From positions 1 to 6,686 of the forward strand of contig JAOTWK010000195.1 in the NCBI GenBank assembly GCA_029862935.1: 6,686 nt of DNA, in the 5' to 3' direction. Position numbers and translations under genes: made by a program. Numbering within the stretch: the stretch's first letter is position 1; each line of letters starts with the position of its first letter. Positions 1 to 6,244 of the stretch are shown here, in pieces. A model generated the notes under the pieces. That model was given only the letters and a program-made list of their open reading frames with translations. It searched no databases and had not been told where the DNA came from. The DNA comes from Gemmatimonadota bacterium. GTDB taxonomy: Bacteria; Gemmatimonadota; Gemmatimonadetes; Gemmatimonadales; GWC2-71-9.

Positions 1-1
1 C

Positions 2-1681
2 GGTATCCCCATCGGCGACACCGAGATCCCGTACATGGTGATCGCGCTGCTCGGGACGGGGATCTTCCTGACCTTCAGGCTGGCCTTCATCCAGCTGCGC
101 AAGCTCGGCCATGGGTTTGCCGTGACGTCCGGCAGGTACGACGACCCGGCGGAGCCGGGGGACGTGTCGCACTTCCAGGCGCTCACCACAGCCCTGTCGG
201 CCACCGTCGGGATCGGGAACATCGCGGGCGTCGCCATTGCGATTCACTGGGGCGGGCCCGGCGCACTGTTCTGGATGTGGATGACAGCCCTCTTGGGCAT
301 GGCGACGAAATACTCAGAGGTCACACTCGCCCAGCACTATCGACAAATCGAAAAGCGTGACGTCGACGCGCACAAATGGGAAGGCTCGGTGTCCGGCGGT
401 CCCATGTACTACATCGAGCGGGGCCTAGGACCGGCTTGGAAACCGCTCGCCGTGTTCTTCGCCCTGATGCTCGGCACCACCGCGTTCCTCACGGGCAATG
501 CCATTCAGGCCAACACCGTCGCGGATACCATGAACACAACGTTTGGCATCCCGGTGTGGGCCACCGGCGCTGTCACCGCCACGGTCGTTGGCCTCGTCAT
601 CGTCGGTGGCATCACGCGTATCGGCAGAGTCACCAGCATTCTGGCGCCGTTGATGGCCGCTATCTACGTGTCCGGGGCACTCATCATCATCGGACTCAAC
701 TACGATCAGGTCGTTCCCACGTTCGCACTGATCTTCCGTGAGGCATTCAACCCGACGGCCGGCGTTGCCGGCACCGGAGCAGGCGTCTTCTTGCTCACCA
801 TGGTGTGGGGGGTCAAGCGTGGCCTCTTCAGCAACGAAGCCGGCCAAGGGTCAGCCCCGATAGCACACGCGGCAGCCAAAACCGACGAACCGGTCTCGGA
901 AGGAGTCGTTGCGCTGGTTGAGCCGTTCATCGACACGATCGTGATCTGCACCATGACCGGGCTCGTGATCATCATGACCGGCGTCTGGAACGCCACTGTG
1001 CCCACCGAGATCACGCTGAGCGGCGGCGATATCTCCTATGTGGTACCTGCAGAATCCGGACGGTTCGAGCGCGTTCCGACGGACGTTGAAATCCCGATCG
1101 ACAGCGGCCAATACGTCAGCACCGATCCCAATTCGGCCCGCATTGCCTGGCATGAGGTGCCCGTCGCGCCACTCTACGTGGACGCGGCCCAGACGACCCC
1201 GTTTTCGGGAATCGTGTACTCAGGTGCGCGAAACGCTGTGGCCACCGACGGCACGACGCATACGTCACTGTACGCCGCGGCCGTGGAAAGCGGCGCACCC
1301 CTCACCATCTTGGCTTTCGAAGTGGGTCTACCCGGGAAGACGGGACAGTACATCGTCATCCTGAGCGTCTTCCTCTTTGCGATCTCGACGGCAATATCCT
1401 GGAGCTATTACGGCGACCGCTGCGCGAACTACTTGTTCGGAGCCAAGTGGATTCTCCCGTACAAGTTGGTGTTCGTCGCGATGCACTTTGGCGGCGCCAT
1501 CGTGTCACTCGCCGTGGCGTGGACGCTGGGTGACGTGTTCCTGGGAATTGTGATCATTCCCAACTTGTTAGCGCTCATTCTCTTGTCGCCCAAGGTGGTC
1601 GAGCTGACGAAGAGTTACTTCGCTCGGCGGCCCTGGCTGGAGAACCGCGAGGTGCATCGGAGGCTCAAGGAAGGGAGATAG
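2..1681 (+). CDS. Sodium:alanine symporter (AGCS family), 5' partial
   Basis: This is an inner-membrane secondary transporter of the AGCS family, which takes up alanine or glycine with Na+. The frame is open to the left edge (first full codon at base 2), so the true start lies outside; the ATG at 35 already sits inside the first membrane helix. Numbering from that ATG, the family blocks are clear: TGIFLTFRLAFIQLRK at 8-23, ALSATVGIGNIAGV at 53-66, GGPMYYIERGLG at 121-132, FSNEAGQGSAPIAHAAAKT at 265-283 and ISWSYYGDRCANYLFG at 454-469. About ten hydrophobic segments are visible, and the charged tail fits a cytoplasmic C-terminus. The oddity is about 95 polar residues (roughly 320-415) between the IVICTMTGLVIIMTGVW helix and the APLTILAFEVGLPG block, which are nearly adjacent in ordinary members of about 450-480 residues. 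The symporter family is certain; whether the substrate is alanine, glycine or another amino acid is not visible. Confidence 0.93.
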   Translation, partial: GIPIGDTEIPYMVIALLGTGIFLTFRLAFIQLRKLGHGFAVTSGRYDDPAEPGDVSHFQALTTALSATVGIGNIAGVAIAIHWGGPGALFWMWMTALLGMATKYSEVTLAQHYRQIEKRDVDAHKWEGSVSGGPMYYIERGLGPAWKPLAVFFALMLGTTAFLTGNAIQANTVADTMNTTFGIPVWATGAVTATVVGLVIVGGITRIGRVTSILAPLMAAIYVSGALIIIGLNYDQVVPTFALIFREAFNPTAGVAGTGAGVFLLTMVWGVKRGLFSNEAGQGSAPIAHAAAKTDEPVSEGVVALVEPFIDTIVICTMTGLVIIMTGVWNATVPTEITLSGGDISYVVPAESGRFERVPTDVEIPIDSGQYVSTDPNSARIAWHEVPVAPLYVDAAQTTPFSGIVYSGARNAVATDGTTHTSLYAAAVESGAPLTILAFEVGLPGKTGQYIVILSVFLFAISTAISWSYYGDRCANYLFGAKWILPYKLVFVAMHFGGAIVSLAVAWTLGDVFLGIVIIPNLLALILLSPKVVELTKSYFARRPWLENREVHRRLKEGR

Positions 1682-1701
1682 AGATCGTCGTTGACGGTCA
1701 A

Positions 1702-1785
1702 CTGTCAGCTGATGGCTTTGAGGCAGCAGCACGGCAGAAGCGGCAGGGCGGCACGGCGGCAGCTGATGGCTGACAGCTGACAGCT
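1702..1785. repeat. Small intergenic repeat element between convergent genes
   Basis: The gap between the symporter and guaB is built from short repeats. CAGCTGATGGCT occurs at 1706-1717 and again at 1760-1771. CTGACAG is repeated in tandem at 1770-1783. CTGTCAGCTG at 1702-1711 is the exact reverse complement of CAGCTGACAG at 1774-1783, so 10-base arms enclose a 62-base centre. The centre carries four copies of CGGCA. Just to the left, GTTGAC-G-GTCAAC at 1690-1702 is a perfect palindrome. No T-run follows, so this is not a classical intrinsic terminator, although it could still help separate the two converging transcripts. It resembles a REP-like or degraded miniature repeat; I cannot name a family. 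Confidence 0.6.
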
Positions 1786-3238
1786 ATAGAGAATAATTCG
1801 GCGCTTCGCGGGTGATCACGACGTCGTGCGGGTGCGACTCTCTGAGCCCCGCCGATGTCACCTGCACGAACTCGGTATCGCGTCCCAGTTGCCCGATGTC
1901 ACCGCAGCCGCAGTACCCCATTCCGCTGCGGACGCCTCCGACCATCTGATAAATCACATCCCCCACCGGGCCGCGATAAGGCACACGACCCTCGATGCCC
2001 TCGGGCACCAGTTTCTGCGTAGCGATCTCGCCTTCCTGAAAGTACCGGTCCGCCGAGCCATCCTGCATGGCACTGAGCGAGCCCATGCCCCGGATCGTCT
2101 TGAACCGTCGGCCCTCGAGCAAGAAGCTCTCACCAGGACTTTCTTCAGTTCCCGCGAGCATGGAACCCAGCATCACGCTGGATGACCCAGCCGCCAACGC
2201 CTTCACCGCGTCGCCTGAGTACTTGATCCCACCATCCGCAATGATGGGAACGTCGCCCGCACCACGAAGCGCATCGACAATGGCCGTGACTTGCGGCACG
2301 CCGACGCCGGTGACGACGCGCGTCGTGCAAATGGATCCCGGCCCAATCCCCACCTTCACGGCATCCACACCGCGCTCGACCAACGCGCGCGCGCCGGCTT
2401 CGGACGCAATGTTCCCGCCAACGATCTGTGCATCGGGAAACGCCTCCCGCAGAGCGCCAATCGCATCCAGCACGCCCGAGGAATGCCCGTGCGCCGAGTC
2501 GACGACGATGGCGTCCGCCCCCGCACCGAGCAGTGCTGCGGCGCGTGCCTTCGTATCACCTCCGACCCCAACCGCCGCCGCCACCCGCAACCGTCCATGT
2601 TCGTCTTTGTTGGAGTCGGGAAACTGCTGTCGCTTGATGATGTCTTTGACCGTGATGAGTCCCTTGAGAATGCCCTGGTCGTCGACCACGGGCAGCTTCT
2701 CGATCCGATGCTCACCGAGGATGGCCTCCGCCTGCTCCAGCGTCGTTCCGATTGGAGCGGTGACGAGATTGTCGTGCGTCATCGCGTCCCGTAACGGACG
2801 GTCGAGGTTCCGCTCGAACTGGAGATCCCTGTTGGTGATGATCCCGAGTAATCGGCCGTGCTCGTCCACGATCGGCACGCCCGAGATCCTGAACCGGCCC
2901 ATGAGCTGCGAGGCTTCACGGATAGGCCGCTCGGGTCCGAGCGTGATCGGATTCAGAATCATCCCGCTCTCAGAGCGCTTCACCCGGTCGACCTCGGCAG
3001 CTTGGCGGTCGATCGGCATGTTCTTGTGAATCACGCCGATACCCCCGAACCGCGCGATGGCGATAGCCATGTTGGCTTCGGTCACCGTGTCCATCGCGGC
3101 TGACACCACGGGCACATTGAGTGGAATCGCACGCGTGAAGCGCGTGCGCACGTCTACGTCACGGGGATGAATAGTGGCGAAGCGTGGAACGAGTAGCACG
3201 TCGTCGAACGTCAGACCGTAACCGGGACGGACCTGCAT
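1784..3238 (-). CDS. guaB: Inosine-5'-monophosphate dehydrogenase
   Basis: GuaB is a cytoplasmic enzyme that oxidises IMP to XMP with NAD+, the committed step of guanine nucleotide synthesis. The 484-residue length is normal for bacteria. The catalytic barrel begins at [10 protein letters not shown] (9-18). Two CBS domains interrupt it at about 95-205, with GIITNRDLQ at 132-140 and LITVKDI at 194-200. The barrel resumes with VVDSAHGHS (245-253), then the catalytic loop [13 protein letters not shown] (299-311, nucleophile Cys304), then the IMP-binding [12 protein letters not shown] (332-343). The flap carries DRYFQ (397-401, with the Arg-Tyr dyad) and [15 protein letters not shown] (409-423). 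The end, [18 protein letters not shown], is typical. I chose ATG 3238 because [13 protein letters not shown] matches known N-termini and AAAGGGGG at 3256-3249 lies 10 bases upstream; the frame stays open another 98 codons, but that stretch has no GuaB similarity. The stop codon overlaps the neighbouring repeat. Confidence 0.97.
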   Translation of the reverse strand: MQVRPGYGLTFDDVLLVPRFATIHPRDVDVRTRFTRAIPLNVPVVSAAMDTVTEANMAIAIARFGGIGVIHKNMPIDRQAAEVDRVKRSESGMILNPITLGPERPIREASQLMGRFRISGVPIVDEHGRLLGIITNRDLQFERNLDRPLRDAMTHDNLVTAPIGTTLEQAEAILGEHRIEKLPVVDDQGILKGLITVKDIIKRQQFPDSNKDEHGRLRVAAAVGVGGDTKARAAALLGAGADAIVVDSAHGHSSGVLDAIGALREAFPDAQIVGGNIASEAGARALVERGVDAVKVGIGPGSICTTRVVTGVGVPQVTAIVDALRGAGDVPIIADGGIKYSGDAVKALAAGSSSVMLGSMLAGTEESPGESFLLEGRRFKTIRGMGSLSAMQDGSADRYFQEGEIATQKLVPEGIEGRVPYRGPVGDVIYQMVGGVRSGMGYCGCGDIGQLGRDTEFVQVTSAGLRESHPHDVVITREAPNYSL

Positions 3239-3248
3239 GACCGCGCGA

Positions 3249-3256
3249 CCCCCTTT
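3249..3256 (-). promoter_or_regulatory. Ribosome binding site of guaB
   Basis: On the minus strand AAAGGGGG ends 10 bases before ATG 3238. It decides the start of guaB against the longer open frame reaching back to 3532. Confidence 0.7.
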
Positions 3257-3262
3257 AGAACG

Positions 3263-3311
3263 CAAAGACCCGCCGCGCGAAGTGCGGGCGGGCCTGTGGG
3301 TTGTCTCTTTG
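3263..3311 (-). promoter_or_regulatory. Structured leader RNA upstream of guaB
   Basis: On the minus strand an inner hairpin at 3292-3269 pairs CCCGCC with GGCGGG, then three more base pairs past a one-base bulge, with a five-base loop. Directly after it, TCTTTG (3268-3263) can pair with CAAAGA (3311-3306), closing an outer stem around a 13-base one-sided bulge. The ribosome binding site starts seven bases later. The short T-rich tail (TCTTT) is weak for a terminator, and there is no room for a new promoter between the hairpin and guaB. I read it as a leader or attenuator-like element rather than a gene end. It does not match the purine riboswitch. Confidence 0.4.
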
Positions 3312-3325
3312 TGGCAACATGTACA

Positions 3326-3355
3326 AAGGTACGTGCCGGCCTCCTCGGCGGTCAA
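3326..3355 (-). promoter_or_regulatory. Possible sigma70-type promoter for guaB
   Basis: On the minus strand TTGACC (3355-3350), five of six bases matching the -35 consensus, is followed after 18 bases by TACCTT (3331-3326), a poor -10 with three matches. It would give a leader of about 80 bases containing the hairpin described above. guaB could equally be transcribed from the operon promoter upstream. Confidence 0.25.
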
Positions 3356-3365
3356 GCCGAGCGGA

Positions 3366-3752
3366 TCACTCTTGCTTCGGCCCTCCCTCGCTCCCCTCTT
3401 GCGACGTCTCCGCGGCGCCAGCTTCCTCGGGGGATTGACCGTCGCCTGACCGTTGCACCGGGGGCGGCTGCAACTCGTCGGCCACGACACGACTCGCCGC
3501 GGCGAGCCCTTCCATGAGCTTGCCAGCAGCATCCATCACCTGCGCGCCCCCTTTGGCAGCCACGTCAGCGAGCCGCACGGTGCCCAATCGGTCCTCGATG
3601 TTTTCGGTAATTCGTTGGACCGTCGTAGGCGCTCGCCGGCTGCGATTGTACTTGGATTCGAGAAACTCCAAATAGTCGAGAAGCTGTCGACCCATCTCGT
3701 CAGTCATTCCTTCCAGCTTCCCTGCGATCTTTGCCTGCAGGTTCTCGTTCAT
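3366..3752 (-). CDS. Small helical protein of unknown function
   Basis: I do not recognise this 128-residue protein with certainty. The first half is predicted helical: [20 protein letters not shown] at 16-35 resembles the LP-x-E-x-x-x-DFLEFL helix of DUF2281-type small proteins, though the usual Leu-Pro is absent. A second amphipathic stretch (about 42-94) follows. The last 33 residues are a Pro/Gly/Glu-rich, acidic, probably disordered tail. There is no signal peptide or membrane segment, so it should be cytoplasmic. I chose ATG 3752 because GAGG lies eight bases upstream; an earlier ATG at 3788 would overlap the previous gene by 26 bases and adds only MRLFPDSREAEI. The previous gene stops 10 bases upstream, which indicates one operon. 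Its function may relate to the SH3b protein, but nothing in the sequence shows how. Confidence 0.75.
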   Translation of the reverse strand: MNENLQAKIAGKLEGMTDEMGRQLLDYLEFLESKYNRSRRAPTTVQRITENIEDRLGTVRLADVAAKGGAQVMDAAGKLMEGLAAASRVVADELQPPPVQRSGDGQSPEEAGAAETSQEGSEGGPKQE

Positions 3753-3762
3753 GATCTCCGCC

Positions 3763-4797
3763 TCACGGCTGTCTGGGAACAGCCTCAACCAGTGTCAGCA
3801 CCGGATTCCCGAGATAATGCGATCGCGCCGCTCGCAGCCGCCCCACGATCACGAGCTCCGTGAGCGGGTCGAGACGCTCCATCTGCGCGACCTGCTCCTC
3901 GTTGAGCACGACATACACGAACCCCGTCTCCGGCAGCGGTCCACGAGCGAGCATGTACCGTCGCCCTTCGGGAATGTCGCGCCGCACCTCGTCCGCGTTC
4001 TGGACCGCGATGAACTGCACAACCCACTGCAACAGCCTGCCCTCGAATTCGGCCGGCCGCGCCCGTACCTCGGCACCACTCACCCCCACCAGCAGTCCGG
4101 GTGCGGAGGGACGGAGGTCTTCCTCGCGCACCCATCCTTCAGACTGGACGCGCACCCAATCCCCCGAGCGCGCCAACACACGGATCGCCGACTCGGCGAC
4201 CAAGGTACCCGCCGAATCGCCGTCCGGACTGCGATACACCGTCGCCGGGCCCACCGTCACCGCTCGGTCGAGGTATCGAGATCCGCTATCTGCCGGCTGC
4301 TCCGGCTCGCGTCGAACGGCTGGCGTCCGCGCAACTGCAGTTGGCCCTCCCACAGGAGAAAGCGACTGCCCGAACATCCAGCCCGTGCGCCGTACCTGAA
4401 CCCACCCCGGACGACGCCGCACCTCCTCGAGCAACGTGCCCGACGACAGCTTGGCGCGGATCGGCCCGTTTGGTTCTGCCCGCAGGTTTTCGCCGTCGCG
4501 GGCCGTGATGATCAGGTCGTACCCCTCACGCGCGGTCGAGTCGAGCGAGCGTCCCCACACCCACCCTTCCAACGTCACCTGCACCCACCGATCGGCGACC
4601 GAATCCCCTGACAGTTGGACACCAGCGTTGACCGTGGCCAGGAGCGCCGCGCGCCCCGTGGGCTCACGTCGGAAGTTTTCGGTCCGTATCACCCGATACG
4701 TGTTCTGGGCCTGGAGAGTTTCTCCCCAAGCCCCCACGGCGATCCATGTCGCGAGGAAGGCTGGTAGGGCTCGTAGCACGTGACTAGATTGCCTCAT
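3763..4797 (-). CDS. Exported protein with three SH3b domains and an OB-like C-terminal domain
   Basis: This 344-residue protein opens with a signal peptide: charged RQSSHVLR, then a hydrophobic core at about 10-24, with likely cleavage near LQAQ (28-31). Three bacterial SH3-like domains follow at about 32-86, 93-147 and 177-229. Each ends in the same signature: WVQVTLEGWVWGRSL at 71-85, WVQVRRTGWMFGQSL at 132-146 and WVRVQSEGWVREEDL at 214-228. A Pro/Arg-rich linker (150-172) separates domains two and three. The C-terminal 100 residues (about 238-338) have alternating beta-like segments, with RGPLPETGFVYVVL at 285-298 and a conserved-looking YLGNPVL at 328-334; they suggest an OB-fold-like domain but I cannot assign a family. 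SH3b domains usually bind peptidoglycan or peptides, so a periplasmic envelope role is likely. No enzymatic domain is present. GAAGAG (4808-4803), five bases before the ATG, is a modest ribosome binding site. Confidence 0.85.
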   Translation of the reverse strand: MRQSSHVLRALPAFLATWIAVGAWGETLQAQNTYRVIRTENFRREPTGRAALLATVNAGVQLSGDSVADRWVQVTLEGWVWGRSLDSTAREGYDLIITARDGENLRAEPNGPIRAKLSSGTLLEEVRRRPGWVQVRRTGWMFGQSLSPVGGPTAVARTPAVRREPEQPADSGSRYLDRAVTVGPATVYRSPDGDSAGTLVAESAIRVLARSGDWVRVQSEGWVREEDLRPSAPGLLVGVSGAEVRARPAEFEGRLLQWVVQFIAVQNADEVRRDIPEGRRYMLARGPLPETGFVYVVLNEEQVAQMERLDPLTELVIVGRLRAARSHYLGNPVLTLVEAVPRQP

Positions 4798-4812
4798 CTT
4801 TGCTCTTCGGAA

Positions 4813-4841
4813 TTAGTAGGAGCACCCTCTGCCCATGTCAA
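4813..4841 (-). promoter_or_regulatory. Sigma70-type promoter for the SH3b gene operon
   Basis: On the minus strand a perfect TTGACA (4841-4836) is followed after 17 bases by TACTAA (4818-4813); shifting one base gives ACTAAT with four matches to TATAAT. Transcription would begin near 4806, leaving a leader of about nine bases before ATG 4797. The -35 box lies inside the first codons of the divergent barrel gene. Confidence 0.45.
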
Positions 4842-5545
4842 ACTTAGCGCATCGCAGCCTGCAGCTGCTCGTGGGTGTCGCGATCGTCCTTGGTACGGCC
4901 ACCGCGGCGATGGCACAGGTCGGGCACCCGCCCGGTTCATCGCCCTACCGCGAGCTCCGTGCCAAGTACATGCTCTCTGCAGTGGGCGGATATTCGTCGG
5001 GCTCGGGCGGCAAAGTCGAGGTCGGACCAGCCGCCGGGAACCTGTTCGGCGCCCGATTGGACGTGCATCTCGCTGGCCCCGGCGTCGTGCAACTCGGACT
5101 CAGCCGAGCGTCGCTGGACCGCACGCTGATCGATGCTGGCGCGGACTCAGCGAATCGCGTCGTCGGGATGGAGAAGCAATCGGCCGTGCTCGCCGATATC
5201 GGGCTCTATCTCGTGTTCACGGGAGAAAAGACCTGGCACGGCATCGCGCCGTACTTCGGTGCCTCGATCGGCCTCGCTTTGGGGGGAGCGGTTCCCGCCG
5301 ATTCGCTGAGCGGATTCACGTTCGGTACCAAGTTCCTCGTCGGACCTCAACTGGGGTTCCGGTGGCATCCATCCCAGCGTCTCTTCTTCCGCGTGGAAGG
5401 ACGGGATCTCATCTGGAAGCTTTCGTATCCAGAAGCGTTCTTCCAAGGCGATGATCCCGTACTCGACCCCGCGTTCAACAAGCCGTCACAATGGACGCAC
5501 AACCCCATGCTCCTGGTCTCGGTGGGGTTTGCGATCCCCCGGTAG
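4835..5545 (+). CDS. Predicted outer-membrane beta-barrel protein
   Basis: This is a 236-residue protein with a clear signal peptide: hydrophobic core LLVGVAIVLGTATAA at 11-25 and a likely cut after AMA (25-27). The mature part consists of alternating short strands typical of small outer-membrane barrels, for example YMLSAVGGYSSG (45-56), GARLDVHL (72-79), GVVQLGLSRA (83-92), SAVLADIGLYLVFTG (116-130), APYFGASIGLALGG (138-151), LVGPQLGFRWH (168-178) and a final strand MLLVSVGFAIPR (225-236). The last residue is Arg rather than the usual aromatic, although Phe232 is near the end. I cannot name a family; it looks like the generic outer-membrane barrels found next to transporters. AGGAG at 4818-4822 is a good ribosome binding sequence but lies 12 bases before the ATG, which is long. 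The permease gene begins three bases after the stop in the same frame, so the two are very likely co-transcribed. Confidence 0.8.
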   Translation: MSNLAHRSLQLLVGVAIVLGTATAAMAQVGHPPGSSPYRELRAKYMLSAVGGYSSGSGGKVEVGPAAGNLFGARLDVHLAGPGVVQLGLSRASLDRTLIDAGADSANRVVGMEKQSAVLADIGLYLVFTGEKTWHGIAPYFGASIGLALGGAVPADSLSGFTFGTKFLVGPQLGFRWHPSQRLFFRVEGRDLIWKLSYPEAFFQGDDPVLDPAFNKPSQWTHNPMLLVSVGFAIPR

Positions 5546-5548
5546 CAC

Positions 5549-6244
5549 TTGGACTTTTTGGTCGAGGGGTTGCAGCGTGGCATAGAGCTCATCCTGAGCG
5601 GCGATCCGGATGTCGTCGACATCACCGCGCTCTCGATCCGCATTGCCGCGCTCTCCACGCTCCTCGCTTGTGTGATCGGCGTCCCAGCGGGGTTCGTAGT
5701 CGGCACCACACGGTTCTGGGGCAGGCGCGCCGCAATCACGGCTCTCAATACCGCTCTCGCGTTTCCGACTGTCGTGATCGGCGTAGTGATCTGGGGTCTC
5801 CTTGCGCGCCAGGGACCGTTCGGGGGAACGGGGCTGCTTTATACGTGGTGGGCCATCGTCATCGCGGAGGTCATTCTCGCAGCGCCAATTGCAGCAGCGC
5901 TCACGGCGGCGGCTGTTCAAGGTATCGATCCCCGCGTTCGCCGTACCGCGTTGACGTTGGGTGCCAGCCCCCTTCGAGCTCATTTGGCCGTGGCACGTGC
6001 CGCTCGCTTCGCCCTCCTCACTGCTGTTATCGTGGCATTCGGGCGCGTACTCGCCGAGGTCGGGGCGGCGATGATCGTCGGCGGGAACATTCGTCACTAC
6101 ACGCGAACGCTCACCACTGCCGTGGCCCTGGCAACGTCGCAAGGCGACTTCGCGCTTGCGGCTGCCCTCGGTCTCATTCTGCTGGCGTTGGCACTCACCG
6201 TAAACGTCCTGCTCCAACTGTTTCAAGGTCGTGGCGATGCTTAA
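5549..6244 (+). CDS. tupB: ABC transporter permease, tungstate (TupB) type
   Basis: This is the inner-membrane permease of an oxyanion ABC importer related to ModB/CysT. The full length fits TupB (231 residues), beginning MDFLVEGLQRGIELILSGDP, which matches the family N-terminus. It has about five hydrophobic helices at roughly 25-52, 63-86, 101-121, 152-178 and 199-225. The ATPase-contact loop is around RTALTLGASPLRAHLAVARA at 132-151. The strongest TupB hallmarks are LNTALAFPTVVIGVVIWGLL (66-85), ARQGPFGGTGLLYT (86-99) and GRVLAEVGAAMIVGGNI (165-181) followed by TRTLTTAVAL (185-194). The start is TTG: the preceding in-frame TAG (5543-5545) leaves only CAC before it, so no earlier start exists, and the N-terminal homology argues against later TTGs. 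The ribosome binding site is poor, so translation probably depends on coupling to the barrel gene. Tungstate is inferred from the family; molybdate is possible. Confidence 0.88.
   Translation: MDFLVEGLQRGIELILSGDPDVVDITALSIRIAALSTLLACVIGVPAGFVVGTTRFWGRRAAITALNTALAFPTVVIGVVIWGLLARQGPFGGTGLLYTWWAIVIAEVILAAPIAAALTAAAVQGIDPRVRRTALTLGASPLRAHLAVARAARFALLTAVIVAFGRVLAEVGAAMIVGGNIRHYTRTLTTAVALATSQGDFALAAALGLILLALALTVNVLLQLFQGRGDA

Noticed and set aside
1682..1783. CRISPR array or tRNA in the convergent gap
   Set aside because: The repeats are too short and irregularly spaced for CRISPR, and no tRNA arms can be drawn.
2067..3029. Long plus-strand open frame (320 codons) opposite guaB
   Set aside because: It is a compositional shadow of a certain gene; the translation is rich in Ser, Arg and Pro without any domain.
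3269..3292. Hairpin as an intrinsic terminator for the gene upstream of guaB
   Set aside because: The following T-run is weak and interrupted, and there is no space for a guaB promoter after it, so guaB would be cut off from transcription.
1784..3532. GuaB read from the first ATG as a 582-residue protein
   Set aside because: The first 98 residues are Arg/Ser-rich with no family similarity, overlap the preceding gene in another frame, and a good ribosome binding site precedes ATG 3238.
3366..3788. Earlier ATG at 3788 for the small helical protein
   Set aside because: It would overlap the SH3b gene end by 26 bases and lacks the well-placed GAGG found before ATG 3752.
3751..4611. Plus-strand open frame (286 codons) opposite the SH3b gene
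   Set aside because: His/Arg/Pro-rich shadow; the minus-strand frame has a signal peptide and three repeated domains.
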